Part shown: one piece after another, positions 56,226 to 64,000 of the stretch
Layout: the number at the start of each line of letters is the position of its first letter
How positions within the stretch are numbered: position 1 is the first letter of the stretch
From: a virus
IMG/VR virus record: IMGVR_UViG_3300010430_000017
Location: 18,545-82,544 of that record
Direction: 5' to 3' (one strand)
DNA length: 64,000 nt
Position numbers and translations under genes: made by a program
Notes under the pieces: model-generated
Database searches by the model: none
The model's input: only the letters and a program-made list of their open reading frames with translations
What the model was told of the DNA's origin: nothing

Positions 56226-56242
56226 TAGAAAGGAATAAATAA

Positions 56243-57334
56243 ATGAATATTGATGTAAGCGCAGTAAATGATACTGATGTCCAGAAAGCTATGACAACCA
56301 TGCAGGGTAATCCTTGGAGCTATGTAGATGTCACAGCATCTACACAGAAAGGTCCTGTAAAACCTAAACTACTTACAGCCCTCTTGGGTGGCTATACCGA
56401 AACACTTCTTACCAAAATGTTTTATTATGACCAGATAACTAATACTGCTCAACTGCCTTCTGGTAAAAGATATGATGAGTACGGCAAAGATATGCCGAAA
56501 GACACTGCTAAAGTTAAATACTTTGAGGTTCCTTCTTTTGGTGCAAGAGCTAATGTCGCGCCTATGGATTGGTACAATAAACGTATACCTGGCTCTACTG
56601 AAATGATGAATGAGGATTATCTTACTGCTCAGATGGCTGACAAGCTTGATACTGCTTGGATGCTGCACGACGAACTTTGCTTCAGAGATCTTCTTGTATC
56701 CGATGTGAATAGAATTGATGGAGGTCCTTTTACCCAGTATAACTTCTACACTGATATTATGGGTGGTGCAAGACCAGCTAAAGTTGCTATGGAACTTGAT
56801 GACACTAATGCGGATCATATTGCGCTGTTGAGAGAGCAGAAAAAAGAACTCCAGACTACTCTTGCGGGTTATGGAGATGGCGCAACAGCTATTATTGTAA
56901 TCTGCGGTGATACTTTCTTTGAACAACGTCTTGATATTGAAAGAAATGAATCTCTTGGTAGGCCCTTGAAATCAAGTATAGATTTAGCTTCTATGGAAGT
57001 GGATACCTCTGATTGGGGTTCTTCTACTTTTAGGTACGATTGGTTCAAAGGTGACCAGGACGGACTTATTTACATTAATTATGGCGCTGAAATTGTGAGT
57101 GGTACTAAATTGATTGCTGATACAGATGCTTATATGCTCCCTGTAGGAGTAACTAATTTCATGGGGATGGCCTATGCCCCTGCTGTTGTAAAACCACATC
57201 TCGGACAGGAAGCTATGCAGAGGTATTCTTGGAGAACTGATGATAATCGTCAGGGCGTTACTCTTATTCAGGAATCAAACAAACTTGCTTTTAATAAAAA
57301 GCCTGATTTGATTAGAGCACTTAAGAATACCTAA
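56243..57334 (+). CDS. Major capsid protein, lambda gpE-like
   Basis: This encodes 363 residues. The sequence order TKMFYYDQITNTAQLP, GARANVAPMDWYNKRIPG, EQRLDIERNESLGRP and the closing NFMGMAYAPAVVKPHLGQEA is characteristic of the phage major capsid protein E group, with HK97 fold. Position after scaffold and decoration genes and before a terminator agrees. Length is normal. Confidence 0.92.
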   Translation: MNIDVSAVNDTDVQKAMTTMQGNPWSYVDVTASTQKGPVKPKLLTALLGGYTETLLTKMFYYDQITNTAQLPSGKRYDEYGKDMPKDTAKVKYFEVPSFGARANVAPMDWYNKRIPGSTEMMNEDYLTAQMADKLDTAWMLHDELCFRDLLVSDVNRIDGGPFTQYNFYTDIMGGARPAKVAMELDDTNADHIALLREQKKELQTTLAGYGDGATAIIVICGDTFFEQRLDIERNESLGRPLKSSIDLASMEVDTSDWGSSTFRYDWFKGDQDGLIYINYGAEIVSGTKLIADTDAYMLPVGVTNFMGMAYAPAVVKPHLGQEAMQRYSWRTDDNRQGVTLIQESNKLAFNKKPDLIRALKNT

Positions 57335-57356
57335 TGTTAGTTTAATTCCCTCTTTT

Positions 57357-57388
57357 ATGGGGGATGAAATACTCCCCCATCTCTTTAT
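57357..57388 (+). terminator. Probable terminator after capsid gene
   Basis: ATGGGGGA (57357-57364) pairs with TCCCCCAT (57373-57380), followed by CTCTTTAT. The T-tract is interrupted, so termination may be partial, letting some transcripts reach the tail genes. Confidence 0.65.
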
Positions 57389-57405
57389 AATGAAAAGGAA
57401 TTAAA

Positions 57406-57873
57406 ATGGCTGCAATAGATAGGGTAGAACTATTAGAGGATGTAAAATTGTACATCCGCTCAGACAATATCTTCACCGACTCACAGATCAATAAATTTAT
57501 AGACCGAGTTGTGTCCGTGGTTGGAGATGATGACCAGTATTATGAAGAAGTTTTGTGTAAAAGTCTGAGAGTCATTGCTACAAACAATAAGTCCCAAGTT
57601 ACTTCTTCTGGTAGTATTAAAAGCAGGAAGATTGATGATACACTTGAGGAGAGTTTCTATCAAGGTGATAATTCTGGAACTTGGGATGATTATCTGAACA
57701 CTCTACCTGATGTATGTACTGGTTTTGGGTACACAGGACTGAACAACCTCAGTTTGGGTTTTATCCGTGTTAATACCGGGGAAGATGAGTCCGTGGATGA
57801 TGAACCTTCTATAGATGTAAATCCCACATCAGTTAATTGTCAATCAACCTCTTCAACATTGACTTCATTATAA
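57406..57873 (+). CDS. Head-tail connector / head completion protein
   Basis: This encodes 155 residues. The N-terminal part (LLEDVKLYIRSDNIFTDSQI, YEEVLCKSLRVIATNNK) is helical like gp6-type connector proteins. The last 20 residues are a Ser/Thr-rich tail. Position after capsid suits an adaptor role, but the family call is moderate. Confidence 0.55.
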   Translation: MAAIDRVELLEDVKLYIRSDNIFTDSQINKFIDRVVSVVGDDDQYYEEVLCKSLRVIATNNKSQVTSSGSIKSRKIDDTLEESFYQGDNSGTWDDYLNTLPDVCTGFGYTGLNNLSLGFIRVNTGEDESVDDEPSIDVNPTSVNCQSTSSTLTSL

Positions 57874-57874
57874 T

Positions 57875-59461
57875 ATGACTACACAACACATAGACAACAT
57901 AGCCATAATCTGGAGAAATATACCAACAGAGTTATCTCTTTCCCCTGGTATTAGTTACACAGTGCAAAATGTCACTCCTTATCCATTAGAAATGATGATA
58001 TCGGAGAGCACCCCAAGTGAAAACGATAAAGGGCATTGCCTTTATATCAACGAACCTTGGGTAGTCAAAATTGATTCGACTTATGGCCTTTATATCCGCA
58101 ATCAGAAAGAAGATCCACTTAAACTTGGGAGAATTTCCGTAACAGAGAACTCACTGATTGCTGGGCCTTATACTAATACTTTCGGAACCTCAGTACAATA
58201 TCCTTTAGCCACTGATAGCGATAGTGCTTATGTAAAAGATATAAACCTTGAGAGATCGGATAATGGTGATTTTACTGGGTCCGTATTGGACTACTTTAAC
58301 TCCTTGACTTCCGTAAATACAAACCTGACTTCCGATAACCCAAAGAGTATAAAAATATGGTTTGAAAGGACTATATATGCTCATGATATTGGCATAGGCT
58401 GCGATGATATATCTAAAGGTTTTGGTACAGATGTAACTGTAAAACTTCTTGGCTCCGGTGAAGCAGTAAGATTCACTAAGAATTTCACATCCCTTGATCC
58501 CAATAGTGCATTACTTGAATTCGGACCCAAAGCTTTCAACGGTGTTGTCCTTGAATTCAATAATGGTTCTGAAGTGTGTTTGAGTAACATAACTATCAGA
58601 AAGGCTCAAGAAACTTCTGCCACATTACAAGGATCGACACCGGACGGAATCATCAAAAATGTTAATGTCACTGAAGATGGAGATTTAGCTATCAGTGATA
58701 ATTCTTCTGGATTGAGTATTGCCGAAGGTAAAGTAACTGGTAAGACTTTTATACATAAGTTCGGGACTGCTCTTGATTTTGATAAAGGTGATGGTGAAGT
58801 TGATGTGTGGGATGGCGCTGAAGATGGTGAACCTTATGAAGCCATGACTTATACTTTTAGCACTATTGCTGATATTGATCGGATATCTGCTGAAGATAAC
58901 GCGGATACGCAGGATATAGAGATCCAGGGATTGGATACAAACTGGGAGTTAATCACTCAGACAGTCACTCTGACTGGACAAACACCAGCAATAATCCCTG
59001 TGCCTTTAATCAGAGTTTTTAGAATGAAAAATGATAATTCTGCTGATTTAGCAGGACATGTGTTTTGCTTTGTGAACTCATCTACATCATCAGGTGTTCC
59101 AGATGACCCAACTAAACTTAGAGCAGTAATTCACCCGGATGCACAACAAACAGAAATGGCTATTTATACTATACCAGCAGGAAAGACCGGGTATATAAGA
59201 GATTGGTACGCAAGTAGTGCTGGCGGGAATAAAGATACAAATATTATTATACGATTAAAGACAAGGAATTTCGGTAAAGTTTTTAATCTTAAGCATAGAA
59301 TGTCATGGGCCGGTACAATACCATACCAGCACTTCTACACAGAACCAGAAGGCCCTTTTCCTGAGAAGACTGATATAAAAATGACAACGGAAGTAACAGC
59401 GGTTGGTGTTACTGGCGCAGCAGTTAGTGCTGGTTTTGATATTGTGTTAGTTGATGATTAA
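57875..59461 (+). CDS. Virion structural protein with beta-sandwich C-domain
   Basis: This encodes 528 residues. FDKGDGEVDVWDGAEDGEPY, then a strand series with IQGLDTNWELITQTVTLTGQ and PVPLIRVFRMKN, is a phage structural domain known from many marine-type phages (VWdgG...i.GLD....etvtL.G). The N-terminal half (ITYTVQNVTPYPLEM...) is another beta region. It is probably an external capsid or tail decoration. It begins two bases after the preceding stop. Confidence 0.65.
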   Translation: MTTQHIDNIAIIWRNIPTELSLSPGISYTVQNVTPYPLEMMISESTPSENDKGHCLYINEPWVVKIDSTYGLYIRNQKEDPLKLGRISVTENSLIAGPYTNTFGTSVQYPLATDSDSAYVKDINLERSDNGDFTGSVLDYFNSLTSVNTNLTSDNPKSIKIWFERTIYAHDIGIGCDDISKGFGTDVTVKLLGSGEAVRFTKNFTSLDPNSALLEFGPKAFNGVVLEFNNGSEVCLSNITIRKAQETSATLQGSTPDGIIKNVNVTEDGDLAISDNSSGLSIAEGKVTGKTFIHKFGTALDFDKGDGEVDVWDGAEDGEPYEAMTYTFSTIADIDRISAEDNADTQDIEIQGLDTNWELITQTVTLTGQTPAIIPVPLIRVFRMKNDNSADLAGHVFCFVNSSTSSGVPDDPTKLRAVIHPDAQQTEMAIYTIPAGKTGYIRDWYASSAGGNKDTNIIIRLKTRNFGKVFNLKHRMSWAGTIPYQHFYTEPEGPFPEKTDIKMTTEVTAVGVTGAAVSAGFDIVLVDD

Positions 59462-59469
59462 GGGGTGTC

Positions 59470-59868
59470 ATGGTTGAGAGGGTAAAGAATGCTTTAATCA
59501 AGGACAGATGGAACTGGGTGATCGCCTTTCTAATAGGCTCTGTTCATTTGAGTTTAACTTTCATGCACAACACTGTCTACAATATAGGGACTGATGTTGC
59601 TGGTATGAAAGTTAAAATGGAAGGACAAGCTAATTCTATTAGTAGTCATGTTACTTCTTGCGAAACCTACGCTAATAAAAATGATAAGAGGTTCATAGAA
59701 TTCAATAGTAAATTTTTAGCCTCGCAAGAGAAGTACGCGGACAAAACAGATAAAAGATTAATGTCAGCAGAAAATGATATAGAGATTCTTAAATTAGATG
59801 TATCCGAACAAACTTGGCATACAAATGATATTCTTAAAAAAATAGAGAAGATTAATGGCGTTCAATAA
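59470..59868 (+). CDS. Single-TM coiled-coil protein, possibly holin-associated
   Basis: This encodes 132 residues. A hydrophobic segment (WNWVIAFLIGSVHLSLTFMHN, near residues 14-34) is followed by a coiled coil to the end. It resembles XhlA-type holin partners, but it lies between structural genes and no endolysin is nearby. Confidence 0.5.
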   Translation: MVERVKNALIKDRWNWVIAFLIGSVHLSLTFMHNTVYNIGTDVAGMKVKMEGQANSISSHVTSCETYANKNDKRFIEFNSKFLASQEKYADKTDKRLMSAENDIEILKLDVSEQTWHTNDILKKIEKINGVQ

Positions 59869-60211
59869 TCACACAAATAGTTTACTCAGTTCCTACGGAC
59901 GGACTTTTAAGCTTGGAATCCCAACAAGTGTGCCTGATCCTACTGATCCTACTTCTACATCCACAACTTACGTTACAAAAGATATATTGGGCTATGCTGG
60001 CAAGTGGAGTTCGAAGGAAATAGATAACACACTTATTATGATGGATTCTATCCGATTAGTTATAGGCCCAGAAGATCAGAATGGTGCTATTATTGAGCCT
60101 TCACTATCTGATAAAATATTAGATGGTGATATCACCTACAATATAACTTATAAAAGACCCATCTACGTCGGTGAAAGAATAGAGACATGGGTATTAGCTT
60201 TAAGTAGATAA
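59855..60211 (+). CDS. Head-tail joining protein (candidate)
   Basis: This encodes 118 residues. TKDILGYAGKWSSKEID and a strand-rich C-terminus (YNITYKRPIYVGERIETWVLAL) fit a small neck protein, as expected between head and tail genes. It overlaps the preceding gene by 14 bases. No specific family match is visible. Confidence 0.5.
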   Translation: MAFNNHTNSLLSSYGRTFKLGIPTSVPDPTDPTSTSTTYVTKDILGYAGKWSSKEIDNTLIMMDSIRLVIGPEDQNGAIIEPSLSDKILDGDITYNITYKRPIYVGERIETWVLALSR

Positions 60212-60212
60212 T

Positions 60213-60638
60213 ATGAGTAACAACCTTAAGCAATTCTTAGCTGATCTTGAAAAAGAGACTGAGCAAGTAAAGACTGAGCTAAATCAGGAGATTAAAGGCA
60301 CTGCTGAAGCTGTACAAGGCTCTTTACTCTCTCCTAAAGGTCTTGGTGGTACTCCTAAACAAACAGGGAACTTAAGGGCTAATTGGATAGTTACAGTGGA
60401 CTCAATGTACTCCGGTCTGGTTGGTAGTAAAGAAAATGTGGATACATCGACAAGAGATAGTAACTGGAGTAGTTTCCTGAATCTACAAGATTTGTATAGC
60501 AAGTCCAACATCTATTGGAATAATAACGTCGAATACGGTGAAGCAGTTAACTATGGAACTCCAACTATAGCTGCTCAGAATTTTAGAGAAACTGCAATTC
60601 AAGCTGGTGAAGTATGGATCAGGGGGAATAAGAAATGA
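60213..60638 (+). CDS. HK97 gp10-like neck/tail-completion protein
   Basis: This encodes 141 residues. LLSPKGLGGTPKQTGNLRANW, a beta middle and YGEAVNYGTP...ETAIQAGEVW follow the gp10 or tail-completion pattern (S-P-x-x-TGxLRxxW ... VxYxxxxExGT). It ends in TGA overlapping the next ATG (ATGA), a firm example of TGA as stop in the late region. Confidence 0.75.
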   Translation: MSNNLKQFLADLEKETEQVKTELNQEIKGTAEAVQGSLLSPKGLGGTPKQTGNLRANWIVTVDSMYSGLVGSKENVDTSTRDSNWSSFLNLQDLYSKSNIYWNNNVEYGEAVNYGTPTIAAQNFRETAIQAGEVWIRGNKK

Positions 60639-61066
60639 CACGGCAGGAAGTTAAGAAGACCATACTTACTTATTTCATTCAGGAGTTTAATGAAACTACT
60701 CCTGTTCATATAACTAACCAAGGATTCTATAAATGCACCTCTCCTCTAACTCCCTCCGAGAAACCTTCCAATGAACCGTGGATTAGATTCATTGTGAAAA
60801 ATAACAACACCCAGCAGTGGACTTTAGGAAGGATTGGGTCCCGGAGGTGGGAGAGATATGGCTTCATCTCTTGTCAGGTTTTTATCCAGGAGAATACAGG
60901 GACTAACCAAGGGGATACTCTTTGTGAAGAGATTATTGGGATCTTTGAAGGAGAAAGACTTGGACAGATTTGCTTTAAAAAGGGTGTCTATGAAGAGATT
61001 GGCGCTAATGACGGTTGGTTCCAATTTAATATAATTATTGATTACCAGTTTGATGAGACTAAGTAA
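60635..61066 (+). CDS. Tail terminator protein, gpU-like
   Basis: This encodes 143 residues. PWIRFIVKNNNTQQWTLGRI, RRWERYGFISCQVFIQENTG and the C-terminal strand WFQFNIIIDYQFDE resemble phage tail terminators (DUF4128 type), which cap the tail tube during assembly. It overlaps the preceding gene by four bases. Confidence 0.7.
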   Translation: MTRQEVKKTILTYFIQEFNETTPVHITNQGFYKCTSPLTPSEKPSNEPWIRFIVKNNNTQQWTLGRIGSRRWERYGFISCQVFIQENTGTNQGDTLCEEIIGIFEGERLGQICFKKGVYEEIGANDGWFQFNIIIDYQFDETK

Positions 61067-61092
61067 TAACCACAACAGAAAGGAACAGAATT

Positions 61093-62619
61093 ATGGCAGT
61101 ATTCGCCGCAAATACTAATGAGACTATAATCAGTTATGCTATCGAGACAGCACCCGGTGAAGTAGACGCCGGGGCAACATGGACTGTAACAGAACCCAAT
61201 GATATTGGAGATTTCGCTTCTAACATTTCTACTGTAGCAAGAGATCCGATTTCCAATGACCGCGCCCCACGTAAAGGGGCTATCACTGATCTTGATGCGA
61301 CTGTATCTTTTGATAGTGATTTAACTGTAGCAAGCTTCAGGGATTTCTTTGATGGCTTTGCTTTTGCTGTATGGAAGGAACAGAATAAAGCTGAACCCAC
61401 TGCTGTAGCTACCGCAGATGACTCTTATACTCATGCTACAATTACTACTGCATTGACTGCTGGTACACTGATTTTTGCAAGAGATTTCTCTCTCTCCGCA
61501 AATAACGGTGTAAAAAGAGTTGCTGCTGCGAGTACTACTTTAAAAACTCTTGTAGAAGAGAACCTTTCTGATGAAACTCCTCCTACGGGTGCAAGGTTCA
61601 ATGTAGCAGGTTTCCAGGGAGCTTCTGGAGATATTCAGGTGGATACTGAAGGTAATTTAATCTCAGGTGGGACTTATGATTTCACTGATGATATTACTGA
61701 CGGTAGACCCACATTTTACGTTGGGCAGTACATCTATGTTGGTGATAGTACTAATGCAGCATATTCCTTCGCTACTGCTGGTTTTAGTGGCTTCGCAAGG
61801 ATCACCGCCATTGCAGCTGCTAAATTGACTCTTGATAATTATTCGGATGAGTGGACTGATGCTATTGGTTCTGCTGACACAGGTACGGGTAAAACTATCA
61901 GAGTCTACACAGGAGATTGGATCAGAACAGTTGAAGTCTCTAATGCTGATTTTCTGAATAGAACTTATCAGTTTGAAGCTGAGTATAATAACCTTTCTGA
62001 CCCCACGACCGGTAATCCTGTGGATGGTTGGGAATATATTAATGGTTGTAGCCCCAATCAGGTGACTCTTAACACAGCACTTACTGATAAAGCAACTGTG
62101 AATTGGGGTTTTATTGGTCTTGATAGTGAAGCAATGGTCTATACTGCTAAAACTAAAGGCGGCTATAAAGAGCCTACTGATACTGATGCGTATAATACTA
62201 CAAATGACTTCGCAAGGATCTACCTGAAGGATCTCGATAATAATGATGTTGGTGTCTATTTCAAGAACATGGACTTGACTATCAACAATAATATCACACC
62301 CGAGAAGATTCTTGGGCAGCTTGGTTCAGTTGTTAACTCAGTGGGCACTCTTAATGTATCAGCAAGTACTGAAGCTCTTTTCACTTCCGGTAGGATTACT
62401 GATATTGTACGAGCTAACACCACAGTTAAAATGAACTGGGTTTTGGATAATGATGATGGTGCTTTGTGCTTCGACCTTCCCGCTATCACTCTCGGGAGTG
62501 CTAATAAATCTTTCCCGAGGAATGAGACTATCAAAGTAACTCTGGATATTGAGGCTTTCAAGGACAACGCACTTGATTATGTTTTTAGTGTAACAGACTT
62601 CCCTCACCTTCCTGAATAA
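61093..62619 (+). CDS. Major tail tube protein
   Basis: This encodes 508 residues. IISYAIETAPGEVDAGATW with DRAPRKGAITDLDATVSFDS at the start is typical of long siphophage tube proteins. VSNADFLNRTYQFEAEYNN and FFKNMDLTINNN-type strands continue the beta-rich core. It is followed by the chaperone and tape-measure genes, the standard tail order. The insert at about 110-250 may be an extra surface domain. Confidence 0.82.
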   Translation: MAVFAANTNETIISYAIETAPGEVDAGATWTVTEPNDIGDFASNISTVARDPISNDRAPRKGAITDLDATVSFDSDLTVASFRDFFDGFAFAVWKEQNKAEPTAVATADDSYTHATITTALTAGTLIFARDFSLSANNGVKRVAAASTTLKTLVEENLSDETPPTGARFNVAGFQGASGDIQVDTEGNLISGGTYDFTDDITDGRPTFYVGQYIYVGDSTNAAYSFATAGFSGFARITAIAAAKLTLDNYSDEWTDAIGSADTGTGKTIRVYTGDWIRTVEVSNADFLNRTYQFEAEYNNLSDPTTGNPVDGWEYINGCSPNQVTLNTALTDKATVNWGFIGLDSEAMVYTAKTKGGYKEPTDTDAYNTTNDFARIYLKDLDNNDVGVYFKNMDLTINNNITPEKILGQLGSVVNSVGTLNVSASTEALFTSGRITDIVRANTTVKMNWVLDNDDGALCFDLPAITLGSANKSFPRNETIKVTLDIEAFKDNALDYVFSVTDFPHLPE

Positions 62620-62629
62620 TAACTAATAC

Positions 62630-62694
62630 CTGAGAGGATAGGAGCGTATACCTCCGAAAAGAGTTTATCCCTTGGACTCTTTCCTCTCAGTTTT
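62630..62694 (+). terminator. Three-way-junction hairpin after tail tube gene
   Basis: CTGAGAGGA (62630-62638) pairs with TCCTCTCAG (62682-62690) and encloses two smaller hairpins (GGAG/CTCC and AAAGAGT/ACTCTTT). TTTTA follows. It could act as a partial terminator or stabilise the 3' end of the tail tube mRNA. Confidence 0.65.
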
Positions 62695-62732
62695 ACAAGG
62701 GCAAATTAAATAAAATAAATCAAGGAGAATTT

Positions 62733-62957
62733 ATGAAAATCAGAGTTGACGGGTTAGCCCCTTCCGACATCCGAGTTTTAACAGATGAAGACGAAGACAT
62801 CACAGAAGCCCTTTCAATTAAGAAGATCACTATGGATCTTGAATGTGGAAAAGAGAACACTGTGTGGCTGGAATGCTATCTCACAAAAGCGGAAATCACT
62901 AAGGCCATAACTTTGTTGAAATCAGGTAAAAACTTAGAAGAAATTAAAAACAGATAA
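62733..62957 (+). CDS. Small beta-rich phage protein, paralogue of 37127-37339
   Basis: This encodes 74 residues. IRVDGLAPSDIRVLTDEDED followed by ITEALSIKKITMDLECGKEN gives a compact beta domain similar in pattern to the protein at 37127-37339 on the other strand. AAGGAGAAT lies before the ATG. A tail-assembly accessory role is possible from its place. Confidence 0.6.
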   Translation: MKIRVDGLAPSDIRVLTDEDEDITEALSIKKITMDLECGKENTVWLECYLTKAEITKAITLLKSGKNLEEIKNR

Positions 62958-62970
62958 TAAAGGGGTAACT

Positions 62971-63423
62971 ATGACTGATCTTTATGCAATGTACGAAACT
63001 AACAAAAAAGAAGAAGTGGGTGGTAAATGGATTACAGAAGGTCCCGCTAAAGTAAAAATGGCCCGTATGGGTGGGAAGAATACTCAGTACGGTAAGATCT
63101 TCGAGAAGCTTTCCAAGAAATACAATATTAATGTTGAAAGTCTTAAGGATGATGTGAATAGAGAGAAAGCTGAGGACTTGGCTCTTGAGGTTTTTGTTAA
63201 AGCTGTCATCAAGGACTGGAAAACACTGAATGAGGACGATGAATGGGTTGATGGTATTCTTGTGAGAGATTCAAAAGGTAAAAAGACCATTGAACCTTAT
63301 TCTCACAGACATGCTATTAAACTCCTGAAAGCTATCCCTGATTACTATTCAAAACTTACTGATCATGCAGGAAAGATGCAAACATTCTTGCTTAAACAAG
63401 AGGAAGAAGACGTAAAAAACTAA
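62971..63423 (+). CDS. Tail assembly chaperone, short form (gpG-like)
   Basis: This encodes 150 residues, helical, ending EEEDVKN. It lies between tail tube and tape measure, where siphophages encode chaperones for the tape measure. The last codons GTA AAA AAC TAA hold the slippery A AAA AAC used to make the longer form. AAGGGGTAA precedes the ATG. Confidence 0.85.
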   Translation: MTDLYAMYETNKKEEVGGKWITEGPAKVKMARMGGKNTQYGKIFEKLSKKYNINVESLKDDVNREKAEDLALEVFVKAVIKDWKTLNEDDEWVDGILVRDSKGKKTIEPYSHRHAIKLLKAIPDYYSKLTDHAGKMQTFLLKQEEEDVKN

Positions 63424-63444
63424 CGGAAACCCTTGAGTCCGTAA
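63414..63444 (+). promoter_or_regulatory. -1 programmed ribosomal frameshift site
   Basis: A AAA AAC at 63414-63420 is in the correct phase (xxA AAA AAC) for -1 slippage. ACGGA and TCCGT soon after can form a small stem that could stimulate shifting. The 0-frame ends at the next codon (TAA). Confidence 0.85.
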
Positions 63445-63764
63445 TTAGGAGAAAAAAGAATTCCTGGACTGAGCGAGCCGCCAAGAAGATGAAAGGTAAG
63501 CTCACCCAGGAACTTAAAGACGGACTCAAAGAGGTTAAATTAAGAAATGATCTTAGGTTCTCATGGGAATCCTTCTGGGAACTGAGTACCACAAGACATG
63601 AGCTTTTCCCCATTCCCTGGACTGCTATTAATGAGTATGCCAAAAGATGGGGAATAAATACACCAGAAGAATTTGATAGTTTTAATTTCTACATGAGATC
63701 CATGGATAATAAATTCATTGATGTCAAGAGTAAGCAATTAGAGAAACAACGAAAGAATAAGTAA
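63421..63764 (+). CDS. Tail assembly chaperone, frameshift extension (gpGT-like)
   Basis: This region is read only after the -1 shift at 63414-63420 and gives a fusion of about 264 residues. It adds LTETLESVIRRKKNSWTERA and a helical C-domain with WESFWELSTTRHELFPIPW, ending in a basic tail (KQLEKQRKNK). As in lambda gpGT, the longer form is probably made in a small ratio to the short form. There is no SD near its internal ATG (63489). Confidence 0.85.
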
Positions 63765-63783
63765 CTAAAGCAAAGGAATATAG

Positions 63784-64000
63784 ATGGCTGATCTTCGTAT
63801 AAATCTTGATGTCAGTGGAGTGAAATCCGGTGTAAAAGCTTTAGAAAATGCTTTCAAGAATGTTGATACTGCTTCTAATAAAATAGTAAATAGTGTCACA
63901 ACCCTTGAGAAAAATATCAATATGCTCAGAGAGAGTTTTGAATCCTTTGGAAAACCTCAAAGCTCTCCGAGTAAACCTCTTAAAGATACAGAACAAGCAG
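63784..64000 (+). CDS. Tail tape measure protein (3' end outside window)
   Basis: The first 72 codons are visible: ADLRINLDVSGVKSGVKALE, then NAFKNVDTASNKIVNSVTTLE, a repeat-like helical start typical of tape measures, which set tail length. AAAGGAATA lies before the ATG. It directly follows the chaperone gene. Confidence 0.82.
   Translation, partial: MADLRINLDVSGVKSGVKALENAFKNVDTASNKIVNSVTTLEKNINMLRESFESFGKPQSSPSKPLKDTEQA

Noticed and set aside
57860-57880. Promoter TTGACTTCATTATAAT before 57875
   Set aside because: The spacer between hexamers is far too short and the site lies inside the end of a coding gene.
1-64000. CRISPR array
   Set aside because: No set of regularly spaced identical repeats with unique spacers was seen. 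The three 9-bp GATATATCA copies are too short and too close.
1-64000. Integrase or repressor indicating a prophage
   Set aside because: No recombinase, CI/Cro-like HTH repressor or attachment site pair was recognised. The 20-bp repeats at 21.3 and 22.0 kb flank no integrase.

Overview
The window is a large part of a tailed double-stranded DNA phage genome, AT-rich, almost fully coding, with short gene overlaps and Shine-Dalgarno starts of the AAGGAGG type. A lambda-E-like capsid protein, portal, terminase, tail tube, frameshifted tail chaperone and start of a tape measure point to a siphophage-type virion. The many sigma70-like promoters, Sec-type signal peptides and a Fur-box-like palindrome suggest a Gram-negative bacterial host. 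The host cannot be named from this sequence. No integrase, excisionase or CI-like repressor was recognised, but the window is not the whole genome.

Layout. (1) 1-8.7 kb, + strand: a T7-type replication module (family A DNA polymerase, cut by the left edge; TOPRIM primase-helicase; SSB-like protein) with two endonuclease-like genes inserted. (2) 8.7-25.1 kb, + strand: accessory region of small genes in short operons, each with its own promoter. It includes an RlmN-like radical SAM enzyme, a metallopeptidase with a zinc ribbon, a multi-zinc-ribbon protein and three repeat-rich noncoding blocks (15.2-16.0, 21.3-22.1 and 23.5-24.0 kb). (3) 25.4-43.0 kb, - strand: nucleotide metabolism and DNA modification (class II ribonucleotide reductase, dUTPase, ThyX-like protein, DUF1937 deoxyribosyltransferase-like protein, cytosine methyltransferase-like protein), a proteasome-like Ntn hydrolase, a metallophosphoesterase, a second radical SAM protein, many zinc-ribbon miniproteins and an interrupted tRNA-like gene. 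(4) 43.2-43.4 kb: divergent promoter region. (5) 43.4-64.0 kb, + strand: late module. Two endonuclease-like genes are followed by a cassette of three predicted secreted beta-rich proteins, then terminase, portal, XkdF-like protease, scaffold, decoration, capsid, head-tail connectors, tail terminator, tail tube, tail chaperones and tape measure.

The signals most worth a second look are these: an in-frame TGA between Walker A and the rest of the terminase large subunit; a 149-nt tRNA-like gene with intact acceptor, D and T arms but about 66 extra bases in the anticodon loop; about 20 sigma70-like promoters with nearly invariant 17-bp spacers, three of them overlapping terminator hairpins so that read-through and new transcripts should be treated differently; a tandem pair of sigma54-like sites; a probable leaderless mRNA opening the rightward late operon; a clear A AAA AAC frameshift site; and three exported adhesin-like proteins beside the packaging genes.

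All calls rest on reading the sequence. No database search was run, so family names for divergent genes are recognition-level judgements.
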